64,000 nt of DNA, from positions 1-64,000 of the forward strand of contig JAFWTA010000023.1 of assembly GCA_017519145.1 (NCBI GenBank), written 5' to 3'. The stretch comes from Ruminococcus sp. GTDB taxonomy: Bacteria; Bacillota; Clostridia; Oscillospirales; Ruminococcaceae. Below, piece by piece: positions 56,832 through 64,000 of this stretch (positions are counted from its first letter, which is position 1; every line of letters starts with the position of its first letter). The notes beneath the pieces are model-generated. The model was not told where the DNA came from and ran no database searches. It worked only from the letters and a program-made list of their open reading frames with translations. The translations under genes were made by a program, and so were the position numbers.

Positions 56832-57050
56832 ATGGAGAAAATGGTTAAGGTTAATGTAAAGGGCATTACAATCGGCGAAGTTAGAACAAACCGCTCACTC
56901 ACAATTGAAGAAGCAATGTACTCACTCGGATATGACATCAACGATCAGGACGATTGCAGAAAAGGCTACGAAAATGAAGTCGAAGGTTTTTACCTTGACG
57001 ATTGCGGAAATTATTGCTTTGACTACGAAGCAGCAGAAATGGAGTATTAA
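56832..57050 (+). CDS. Small acidic prophage protein, unknown function
   Basis: 72 residues; ATG at 56832 after AAGGAG. VKVNVKGITIGEVRTNRSLTIEE then an acidic, aromatic tail. No family recognised. Confidence 0.6.
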   Translation: MEKMVKVNVKGITIGEVRTNRSLTIEEAMYSLGYDINDQDDCRKGYENEVEGFYLDDCGNYCFDYEAAEMEY

Positions 57051-57052
57051 TC

Positions 57053-57412
57053 ATGAACTACGATTACTACAAAAAACTGATAGGCGAATACATTAACCTC
57101 GGGCGCTCGAAAGAGCGCCTGCTGGGTGAGATAGGATTTCCCGAGGAGCTAAAGCTTGCAGCCGATGGGCTGACAAAAACTGTAGACATAATAGCCGCAG
57201 CAGCTGAAAACAATATGAAAGAGCTTGTTGAGCTCTCAGGTCTGAGTATGAGAGCCTTCGCGGGAAAATACATGATCCCGTATAGGTCCATGCAGAACTG
57301 GTGCGCCGAAGGTAAAGAAGCTCGCACCCCTCCCAATTATCTTGCACTGCTTATCGGTTACGAGCTTATCACCGAGCTCAAGTCGGAGGGTACAGACAAT
57401 GTCGATATATGA
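57053..57412 (+). CDS. HTH-like prophage regulator candidate
   Basis: 119 residues, 2 bp after the previous gene. The C-terminal part LVELSGLSMRAFAGKYMIPYRS then NWCAEGKEARTPPNYLALLIGYEL resembles the small XRE protein at 55795 (Q/R-AF, P-R-(T/S)-(I/M)-Q-(A/N)-W, PP-(E/N)-YL, LI-(E)-Y). Likely DNA-binding. It overlaps the next gene by 14 bp. Confidence 0.65.
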   Translation: MNYDYYKKLIGEYINLGRSKERLLGEIGFPEELKLAADGLTKTVDIIAAAAENNMKELVELSGLSMRAFAGKYMIPYRSMQNWCAEGKEARTPPNYLALLIGYELITELKSEGTDNVDI

Positions 57413-57857
57413 CAGGATATGCCGTACTTGCGGAGCGAGCTTTAAAGGCGGTCCTCGGGCATGGTATTGTCCCGAATGCCGCAAAGAGCGTCAACGCGAA
57501 CGAGCTGCCAAGTATCGCAAGGGTGTTCCAAAAAGAAGCCTCGGAAGTAAAGACATCTGCCAGAACTGCGGCGAAGAGTATACTGTTGAGAGTGGTATGC
57601 AAAAGTATTGCCCGAAATGTCAGAAACTCATGCACAAAAAGCTCGACGCTGAGCAGGCTCTTGAGTATTACCACAAAAACAAGGACAATATAAATCCTAC
57701 TCGCAATGCCAAAAGGCGGGTACCAGACGCCCGCTGCGTTATATGCGGCAAGGATTTTAAGCGATCAGGCAGAGCCAAAGCCTGCCCCGAATGCCGAAAA
57801 GAGTATAAAAACAGCAACTGGAGAAGCATATACGGAAAGAGGTATACAAAGAAATAA
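57399..57857 (+). CDS. Triple zinc-knuckle prophage protein
   Basis: 152 residues from the ATG at 57399. Three Cys groups: CRTCGASF ... CPECRKE, CQNCGEEY ... CPKCQK, and CVICGKDF ... CPECRKE. Basic between groups. Probably nucleic-acid binding; last gene before attR. Not clearly an HNH nuclease because the His residues are absent. Confidence 0.7.
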   Translation: MSIYDRICRTCGASFKGGPRAWYCPECRKERQRERAAKYRKGVPKRSLGSKDICQNCGEEYTVESGMQKYCPKCQKLMHKKLDAEQALEYYHKNKDNINPTRNAKRRVPDARCVICGKDFKRSGRAKACPECRKEYKNSNWRSIYGKRYTKK

Positions 57858-57884
57858 AAAAGCCGCAGTTATATGCGGCTTTTT
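57857..57884 (+). terminator. Intrinsic terminator at the right prophage end
   Basis: Perfect 11-bp stem (57857-57867 with 57874-57884), 6-nt loop and T run, 24 bp before the attR core. Insulates cotJC from phage transcription. Confidence 0.9.
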
Positions 57885-57887
57885 CTC

Positions 57888-57912
57888 GTATATATCATTA
57901 TTGTGCAGAGGA
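57888..57912 (+). other. attR
   Basis: attP left arm 57888-57907 followed by GAGGA (57908-57912), after which cotJC coding sequence continues. The arm matches the complement of 22970-22989 at 16 of 20 positions. Confidence 0.8.
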
Positions 57913-58261
57913 GCTTGCCCACTTTGAAATGATCTCGGCTATACTCTATCAGCTCACCAAGGACCTGTCCATGGAGGAGATAAAGGCAAGCGGCTTTGAC
58001 ACCTACTTTGTGGATCATACTACGGGCATTTATCCCGTGGCAGCCTCGGGAACGCCATTTACAGCAGCTTATTTCCAGTCCAAGGGCGATATCCTTACGG
58101 ATATTCAGGAGGACATGGCTGCGGAGCAGAAAGCCCGCACCACCTACGACAATATACTGAGGCTTGCGGATGATCCCGACGTAAGGGATCCCATACGCTT
58201 CCTCCGTGAGCGTGAGATAGTTCATTACCAGCGATTCGGTGAACCGTGTCGGTCAAGGTGA
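57908..58261 (+). pseudogene. cotJC: cotJC, 3' part, separated by the prophage
   Basis: Reads EELAHFEMISAILYQLT ... AYFQSKGDILTDIQEDMAAEQKAR ... FLREREIVHYQRFGE, the C-terminal two thirds of CotJC/manganese catalase, with metal-ligand Glu/His residues. It has no own ribosome site or start in the integrated state. The C-terminus (PCRSR then stop) is shorter than usual for the family by roughly ten residues. Excision would place it in frame behind 22961. Confidence 0.92.
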
Positions 58262-58389
58262 AGCATGATAAGCGGGAGCTTTATCTTCACGCATCTTGCT
58301 TTATTTCGGATTATATGCTATAAGCGGCGAGCCGCAGCTCCCTGTTTGCGGCAGTGCTTTTCTGCTGGGGAACTTTTATGCCGCGTCCC

Positions 58390-58418
58390 TTGCTATTCTT
58401 TAAAATATATGCTATAAT
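58390..58418 (+). promoter_or_regulatory. Promoter of the 58455 gene
   Basis: TTGCTA (58390-58395), a 17-bp spacer and TATAAT (58413-58418), 36 bp before the ATG. Confidence 0.55.
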
Positions 58419-58454
58419 TTATAAAATACAGAGCAAAAGAGATGAGGAGAGAAA

Positions 58455-58820
58455 ATGGATAATTTCTATGAGAAAATGAACGAGGAGTGCGGTGTGAGAC
58501 TGCCTTTTTCGGGTGAACAGGACTGGGAGTGGTGTGCAGGCGACCCAAAGCACACAGACGACTACATCGCTTTCTATAACAGGCACTGCGAGGATATGGA
58601 CATCTGGCAGAAATACCTTGCTGTGAACCTTATCGTGCAGGGAATAGAAGACCTGCTGGAGCAGGATGGGGAGCAGGCTGCGGCGGACAGGCTTTGGGCT
58701 GACACGAAGGAGATACTTCTCCGCGATAACCACAGGCATACCATTTTTTCGTGGTCATGTGTGGACGAGGATCCAGAGGACTGCTGGAATATCACTCCGC
58801 GAATGAGGGAGCTGCTGTGA
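58455..58820 (+). CDS. Hypothetical protein (121 aa)
   Basis: ATG after GAGGAGAG. Acidic, Trp/Cys-rich (WEWCAGDP, SWSCVDEDPEDCW), no signal peptide or membrane segment. No family recognised. Single gene right of the cotJ operon. Confidence 0.65.
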   Translation: MDNFYEKMNEECGVRLPFSGEQDWEWCAGDPKHTDDYIAFYNRHCEDMDIWQKYLAVNLIVQGIEDLLEQDGEQAAADRLWADTKEILLRDNHRHTIFSWSCVDEDPEDCWNITPRMRELL

Positions 58821-58889
58821 GATCAGCTGATCAACTTTAGATCATAACTAAACAAAGAACTAAAATAACGCAGGAATTTGAGGAATAAT

Positions 58890-59738
58890 ATGAAGTATAA
58901 TTTCAGAACAGATTTGAACTATGTTGATATAAAAGGTCATAAGCTGCACATATTCAGAGCAGGAGATGAGAGAAAGCCAAAGCTTGTGTTCATGTCAGGC
59001 TCGGGGACCGCAGCACCCATGTATGATTTTAAGATACTGTATGAGAAGCTGATCGGTGATTTCAGGATCATAGTTATAGAAAAATTCGGGTACGGTTACT
59101 CTGACTTGTATGAAGGTTCATGTAAAATAGACGATGTTATAGCTTATCAGAGAAAGGCGCTGGAGTCTGCATGTGAAAAACCGCCATATGTTCTTCTGCC
59201 GCACTCTATGAGCGGTCTGGAGGCTATCAGGTGGAAACAGCTGTATCCTGAAGATGTAGCTGCGATCATAGGACTTGATATGGCAACGCCAATAACCTAC
59301 ATGGAGTGGAGTGACAGTGAGGTAGAAAAGCGAATAGGTCTTATGAAGAAATTTCAGAAGCTCAACAGAATGGGGTTGCTTTTCTGGTATCCATTGAGCA
59401 GGCGCGGACTTGATAAAAATGAATGCAGGGAGCTGAAGCTGCTCAAAAAGAGAAATCTGATGAACGACTGTTATATAAATGAAGCGAGAGCGGTGCAGGC
59501 TAATGCTGAGGTCACCGCATCATCGGAAATGCCACGCTGTCCTATGCTGATGTTCGTGTCAGACGGTAAACAGGTATCGGCTAATTGGCGTGAGAACCAG
59601 CGCAAGTACGCAGACAGTGTTGGCGCCGAAACAGTTTTTCTTGACTGCGGCCACTATATCCACTATTATGAGAGTGAGCGTATCAGCGCAAAGATAAGAG
59701 AGTTTATATCTCAAAATGAGCTTTTTAAAGATACATAA
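58890..59738 (+). CDS. Alpha/beta hydrolase
   Basis: 282 residues from the ATG at 58890 after GAGG. Oxyanion region FMSGSGTAAPMYDF, nucleophile elbow PHSMSG (Ser106; the flanking small residues are P and S instead of the usual Gly), and catalytic His in CGHYIHYY. Cap region about 140-200. Substrate unknown; closest in feel to lipase/esterase-type hydrolases of gut Clostridia. Confidence 0.8.
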   Translation: MKYNFRTDLNYVDIKGHKLHIFRAGDERKPKLVFMSGSGTAAPMYDFKILYEKLIGDFRIIVIEKFGYGYSDLYEGSCKIDDVIAYQRKALESACEKPPYVLLPHSMSGLEAIRWKQLYPEDVAAIIGLDMATPITYMEWSDSEVEKRIGLMKKFQKLNRMGLLFWYPLSRRGLDKNECRELKLLKKRNLMNDCYINEARAVQANAEVTASSEMPRCPMLMFVSDGKQVSANWRENQRKYADSVGAETVFLDCGHYIHYYESERISAKIREFISQNELFKDT

Positions 59739-59941
59739 GCACAAACAGATAATAAAGTAAAAACAAGCAGTCTGTAAGCAATATCCCATTGCTGTTTCTG
59801 CTGCCGCCTTTCATATTGATAATATGTCAGGCTATCATCATATCTTATATCGTAACCGCCAACCACCCCCTAACGTTGATTCGGCACTAAAAATGCGTTA
59901 AAATAGTTCCAAAGGGATTTAACCCGAAAGGAGCTGAGAAT

Positions 59942-60337
59942 ATGCCAACAATCAGAGAAGTAAAAAACGAGCTTCGTCACAGGGAGTGGGCAGAGCAGAT
60001 ACAGGAATGCCAAAGCAGCGGTATGACTGTAACAGCGTGGTGCAGGGAAAATGGCATCAGCCAGCACACATACTACTCACGCCTGAATGTGGTGAGAAAA
60101 GAGCTGCTGAAACGTGCTGAACTGCCATTGCAGCAAATCGTACCGCTGAGTGTTTCCCAAAGTGTCACCTGCACTACAGCTATGTTGAAAACACAATGTA
60201 TTGCAAGCGGTGCTGAGCCAGAGAAGTCCGAGCCTCAAAAGGTGATCGTTCATAAGGACGGGGGCGAGGTTGAAATGCCGCCAGATATATCTGAGGAGCT
60301 TCTCCTTACGCTGCTGAGAGGTCTGAAAGAATGCTGA
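59942..60337 (+). CDS. tnpA: IS66 accessory protein TnpA
   Basis: 131 residues; ATG after AAAGGAG. HTH-type REWAEQIQECQSSGMTVTAWCREN and ISQHTYYSRLNVVRKE, typical of the IS66 first ORF. Overlaps tnpB by 7 bp. Confidence 0.88.
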   Translation: MPTIREVKNELRHREWAEQIQECQSSGMTVTAWCRENGISQHTYYSRLNVVRKELLKRAELPLQQIVPLSVSQSVTCTTAMLKTQCIASGAEPEKSEPQKVIVHKDGGEVEMPPDISEELLLTLLRGLKEC

Positions 60338-60687
60338 AAGACTTAACTGCTGACAATATCTACATCGTCTGCGGACATACGGATATGCGGAAATCCATTG
60401 ACGGACTTGCGGCACTTATACAGCAGCAGTTTCAGCTTGACCTGTTCACAAGCAGTGCGTTTCTGTTCTGCGGCAGGCGCAGAGATCGTATGAAGGTGCT
60501 TTTATGGGAAGATGACGGCTTTCTGCTGCTGTATAAACGTCTTGAAGACGGGAAATTCTCCTGGCCGCGCAATGAACAGGAGGTCAGGAATATTACCCGT
60601 GAGCAATTCATCTGGCTCACGCAGGGGCTGTCGATCGATCAGCCGAAGGCAATCAAAAAAGTAGCCGGCGGTGTGGATATATGCTGA
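60331..60687 (+). CDS. tnpB: IS66 accessory protein TnpB
   Basis: 118 residues; the IS66 Orf2 signature GHTDMRKSIDGLAALIQ and FLFCGRRRDRMKVLLWEDDG, then GKFSWPRN. Required with TnpA and TnpC for transposition. Confidence 0.92.
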   Translation: MLKDLTADNIYIVCGHTDMRKSIDGLAALIQQQFQLDLFTSSAFLFCGRRRDRMKVLLWEDDGFLLLYKRLEDGKFSWPRNEQEVRNITREQFIWLTQGLSIDQPKAIKKVAGGVDIC

Positions 60688-60831
60688 CTTTTCCACGATG
60701 AAAATATACAGTAATGTGGACAATATTTCTATGCTTTCATAGCACTCTTTTCCTTGAAAAATCGGGCAAATCATGGTATAATCAGAGTATCATGAAACGT
60801 CCGGAAATTCAGGGAAGGGAGTGCTTTTGCT

Positions 60832-62467
60832 ATGACATACGAAGAACTGAAAGCAGCATATGAAGCCGCTGTGCAGAAGTGCTCTGAGCTTGAAAAAGAA
60901 AATGATGAGCTGAAAAAATCGAACGAAGATCAAGCTCTTCACATCTAGCATCTGGAAGAGCAGATACTCAAACGGAACAAGATGCTCTTCGGACAGAAAA
61001 GCGAGGAATCTAAATTCATCTGCAACGGACAAATGGATCTGGATGGTAATGTGTTCAACGAAGCGGAAGAATTGTCAAATCTTTCTGCCGCTGATCCTAC
61101 CGAGGATTCCATCACAAAGAAATCGAAGAATACCGGAAAGCATCGGGGAAGAAATGAACTGCGTGGTGATCTTGAAACGAGAGAGATCGTGCATACGCTC
61201 CCCGAAGATCAGAGAAAATGTGCGGTCTGCGGCAGTAAACTCGTGCCGTTTTCTAAAGAATACATCACCACGCGGCTCTGCATTATCCCTGCGAAAATCT
61301 TTAAGATCACATACTTTCGTGAGGTCTACAAATGTGAACACTGCGATAAGCACGGAGATAAGGCGAATATTGTGAAGGCTCCGAATCTGACTCCTGCGCC
61401 TGTCATTCCGAGAGGTCTGCCGGAAACAGAACTGATCGCATATATCGCTGAGGCGAAATATCTGCTTGGCGAACCGCTTTACCGTATGGAACAGCACTTC
61501 AAGATGCAGGGCATCTACCTGAACCGCACATCACTTGCGAACTGGATCATCAAAGGTTCAGAATGGTTTGTACCTGTTTTGAAGCACTTCTGGAAGTATG
61601 CTTACCTCGCCCCCGTCCTGAACGCTGATGAGACTACGCTGCGTGTTCTGAAAATACAGGGAAAGCCCGTGAAAAAGCTGGGACAGATGTGGGGGGCTGC
61701 ACAGGAACATCAGCAAAGCTTCTGATTGCGATCCATACCTATCGGGACAGCCGCTCCAAGGTGACCGCCGAGGAGCTTCTCGGAAGCTATGACGGTATCG
61801 TGCAGACCGATGGACTGGGGGCTTATGGTTCGGAAGAATATCTGCACGCAGGCTGCTGGTCGCACGCTCGCCGCAAGTTTGTGGACAGCATACCTGAAAA
61901 TGATAAAACCAGCAAAGCGGCAAAAGCTGTCGAGATCATCGACAGAGCATTTGCCTTGGAGCGTGAAGCAAGAAAAGCAAACGTCCCACTGGAAAAGATG
62001 TTGGAGATACGGCGGAAAGAGGTAAAAACGATCATAGAAGAATTCTACAACTTCATCGGAACGCTCAGACCGAGTAAAGGTTCACACCTTGGCGCGGCGG
62101 TCACCTATGTCCTGAATCAGAAAGACAAGCTCCTTCTGTTTTAGAGCATCCCGAAATAGAAATGACGAACAATCTTGCAGAACGCACCGTTAAGCCTTTT
62201 GTGATCGACCGTAAGAATTTTTTCTTTTCTGCGACGGATAAGGGGGCAGATGCGAGTGCTCTCTTCATGAGCGTGATCGAAACAGCCAAGCGAAACGGAC
62301 TGAATGTGTTTGGTTATCTCTCCTATCTGATGCTTGTTCTTCCTTCATGGGGCAAAACACCTTCGGAAGAACAGCTTGACAGCATCATGCCGTGGAGTGC
62401 TGCACTGCCTGAAACCTGCCACAGAACATATCATCAAATCATCGAAAACGAGGCTGAGGTTAAGTGA
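60832..62467 (+). pseudogene. tnpC: IS66 transposase TnpC, disrupted
   Basis: The start ATG at 60832 opens the expected coiled coil, but TAG at 60946-60948 interrupts codon 39. The frame then continues through the zinc region (CAVCGSKL ... CEHCDKHG) and the first catalytic Asp (LNADETTLRV) until a frame break in the G run near 61690. The second part (QTDGLGAYG ... HARRKFVD) breaks again near 62142, where a T run is one base short (LLLF then stop instead of LLLFLEHPE). The last part holds NNLAERTVKPFVIDRKNF and the C-terminus to 62467. Three lesions mean no full transposase unless they are sequencing errors; two lie in homopolymers. Confidence 0.85.
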
Positions 62468-62673
62468 CAGCTTCTCATCTACAGTATTTCATAGTAACTG
62501 ACAGTATTTCACCGCACAGTAACTCACTGCAATTCATTGTGATGAATCGAATACAGGATTTGAGCCGATGTTGATCTCGGCTCATTTTTTTACCCACTGG
62601 GCTGGTTGGCGCTTACCTCATATCTGAAGCTTTTACGAGCAGGGGAGAGATACAATATAGCATGATATAATAC

Positions 62674-62708
62674 AACCGGCTCCACAGTAATTGTGGAGCC
62701 GGTTTGTT
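62674..62708. terminator. Intrinsic terminator between IS66 and the RTX gene
   Basis: Perfect 13-bp stem (62674-62686 with 62692-62704), 5-nt loop, then TTTGTTT on the plus side. Confidence 0.85.
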
Positions 62709-62779
62709 TATGTATGATCGCAAATAGCAGAGTAATGTAATTGTATCGAAAAAGTCTGCATTAACTATTTGGACTATTA

Positions 62780-64000
62780 TCAGTGAAGAGATGAGCTGAT
62801 AATAAGGTGATCAAGTACTGAGTTATCTGCTGTGGGATCACCTATATTGATGCCGTCTGAGATCTGACTGTCATTTCTGAATGCGGACATATTCTCAGCA
62901 AGTACCATTGTTTGGATAGTTGTCATATCACTGACGGCGTCGTTTGTATTATCAATACTTGCAATATCGTTTGCGTCAGCGATTAGTGTATTTTCAACAG
63001 ACAGTTCTTCGCTTAATATATCTTCTGAATAAATATTGCTGAGATATTCGGTAAATATCTGCTCTGTTTCTGCACTTGTTCCCTGTATATCGATAACGAA
63101 TTCTGATGATTCTAGATCGATGTGCGCAATTGTTCCGTCAGCAAATTCAAAGCTTTCAACCTGATACTCTTTTGTTGCATAGTGATTTGAGATCCTGATA
63201 CTGTCACCGTTATCTCCGATATGAAGAATAAGGTCATATCCGTATCGAGTTACAGTAATATCTTCTGGAGTGATACCTTCACCGAAAACGATTTTATCAG
63301 CTGGTGAATTAGCAGACTTTTCGTTGATAAAGTCTGCGCCGTCACCAAGATTGAAGATATATGTATCGTTTCCGTAACCGCCGAAGAGTTGGTCATTGCC
63401 TTTTCCGCCTTCAAGAGTATCATCTCCGCTGTTAGCGTAGATGTTGTCGTCAGTGTCAGAACCAATTATGGTATTGTTATTCGTTCCAAAGCCACCGTCT
63501 GGGTCAGATATATTTCCTGATCCCTTGATGATCATAAGCCGATCAAACATATCGTCCTTAGAGAAAATTGTACCATCTGCGAACTCAAAGCTCTCAATTT
63601 GGGTGATGCTGCCCGAATACTGGTCTGCTATCCGTATACTGTCACCGTTATCACCGATCTGAAGGATCATATCCATTCCCTCTCTGATGACAGTTATATC
63701 TTCAGGAGAAATATCTTCTCCAAATAATAACCTGTCATTTGCAGAGCCTCTGCTTTCAATTTCAGAGATAATGTCAGAGCCGTCTCCAAGATTGAATACA
63801 TATGTGTCATCACCGGTTCCGCCGTAAAGAGTATCGTTTCCTTTACTGCCTTCGAGAACATCGTCGCCGCCATTGCCGTAAATGGTATCATTTCCGTCAG
63901 AACCGATAAGAATACTGCTTTTGGTACCGTAAGATGTTTCGGTATCGTATATAGTACCCGCTCCTTTGGTTACGATCGGAGTAGCCAGCAGATCGTTGAT
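62780..64000 (-). CDS. RTX-type calcium-binding repeat protein (C-terminal part; 5' end outside window)
   Basis: 407 C-terminal residues visible, frame open at the window edge. Glycine-rich nonapeptides GSDGNDTIYGNGGDDVLEG and GGKGNDQLFGGYGNDTYIF form beta-roll Ca2+ sites, twice. Each block is followed by a haemolysin-type Ca-binding-related domain: PEDITV-R-G-D-ILQIGDNGDSIRI ... ESFEFADGT. The last ~110 residues are acidic, without a sortase motif or dockerin. Probably secreted and folded by Ca2+ outside the cell. RTX proteins are unusual in Gram-positive anaerobes. Confidence 0.85.
   Translation of the reverse strand: MNDLLATPIVTKGAGTIYDTETSYGTKSSILIGSDGNDTIYGNGGDDVLEGSKGNDTLYGGTGDDTYVFNLGDGSDIISEIESRGSANDRLLFGEDISPEDITVIREGMDMILQIGDNGDSIRIADQYSGSITQIESFEFADGTIFSKDDMFDRLMIIKGSGNISDPDGGFGTNNNTIIGSDTDDNIYANSGDDTLEGGKGNDQLFGGYGNDTYIFNLGDGADFINEKSANSPADKIVFGEGITPEDITVTRYGYDLILHIGDNGDSIRISNHYATKEYQVESFEFADGTIAHIDLESSEFVIDIQGTSAETEQIFTEYLSNIYSEDILSEELSVENTLIADANDIASIDNTNDAVSDMTTIQTMVLAENMSAFRNDSQISDGINIGDPTADNSVLDHLIISSSLH

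Larger units (their letters stand above)
22962..57912. mobile_element. 34.9-kb siphovirus-type prophage integrated in cotJC
   Basis: Bounded by GAGGA at 22962-22966 and 57908-57912, the distance between cores being 34,946 bp. Contents in order: lysogeny genes on the minus strand; divergent control region; early genes; late sigma-like regulator; tRNA; TerS/TerL, portal, ClpP-like protease, HK97 capsid; connectors; tail tube, chaperone, tape measure, Dit, Tal; holin, lysin; second control hub. No tail sheath gene, so a non-contractile long tail is inferred. No structural gene is visibly broken, so the element may be inducible. Confidence 0.93.
59852..62616 (+). mobile_element. IS66-family insertion sequence
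   Basis: 2765 bp. Inverted ends: GTAACCGCCAACCACCCC (59852-59869) and GTAAGCGCCAACCAGCCC on the minus strand (62616-62599), 16 of 18 matching and starting with the IS66-type GTAA. Flanked by 8-bp repeats CTTATATC (59844-59851) and CTCATATC (62617-62624), one mismatch. Contains tnpA, tnpB and a damaged tnpC. Confidence 0.9.

Noticed and set aside
22962-57912. Integrative conjugative element, because of PcfJ/PcfK and a Rep protein
   Set aside because: A complete set of packaging, capsid, tail and lysis genes is present, with no relaxase/T4SS genes.
1-64000. CRISPR array
   Set aside because: No regularly spaced repeats of 24-40 bp were seen; the dispersed 18-bp palindromes are kilobases apart.

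Overview
The window looks like a chromosomal segment of an anaerobic, fibre-degrading Ruminococcus-type bacterium (Bacillota, Oscillospiraceae). Evidence: two large secreted plant cell wall enzymes ending in type I dockerins, strong purine-rich ribosome binding sites, a cotJABC spore-coat operon, and a ferredoxin-linked 2-oxoacid oxidoreductase. Species assignment is inference only.

Layout. 1-127 carries a fragment of ffh joined abruptly to the 3' side of a leftward gene for a secreted two-repeat NlpC/P60-like protein; the join looks chimeric. 2162-9896 holds a GH43-CBM22-dockerin-CE1 enzyme, a leftward MATE transporter, and a beta-helix-CBM6-dockerin enzyme. 10024-14229 is a sulfur amino acid operon (methyltransferase, cystathionine lyase, cysteine synthase family, LysR) led by a 31-codon peptide with five consecutive Cys codons and an intrinsic terminator: a cysteine attenuator. 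14223-20020 encodes a four-subunit 2-oxoacid:ferredoxin oxidoreductase, a phenylacetate-CoA ligase and an aminotransferase. Together they could carry out phenylacetate -> phenylacetyl-CoA -> phenylpyruvate -> phenylalanine by reductive carboxylation. The first two units share a near-identical operator-promoter block. 20066-22138 holds nadE, a thrH-like phosphatase and a small-multidrug-export-family protein.

The centrepiece is 22273-58261. The cotJABC operon is interrupted: cotJC stops after 63 native codons at 22961, and the remaining 117 codons resume in frame at 57908. Between them lies a 34.9-kb apparently complete siphovirus-type prophage. It has a leftward lysogeny module (large serine recombinase, DnaQ-BRCT exonuclease, ImmA/IrrE peptidase, XRE repressor), a divergent operator region, and an early region of many small proteins with PcfK/PcfJ, HUH Rep and VRR-NUC. 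A sigma-like late regulator, a tRNA-Met(CAT) and an HNH nuclease follow, then packaging, head, tail, holin and GH25 lysin genes, and finally a second regulator hub beside attR. The two ends share GAGGA. Precise recombination rebuilds cotJC and gives an attP with long imperfect inverted repeats, so this is a candidate developmental intervening element comparable in logic to skin/sigK and SPbeta/spsM. Six copies of the palindrome TGTGCAG-N4-CTGCACA are scattered through the prophage.

Right of the prophage are a hypothetical protein, an alpha/beta hydrolase, an IS66-family element (59852-62616) with a damaged tnpC, and the 3' part of a leftward RTX-type calcium-binding repeat protein that runs off the window.
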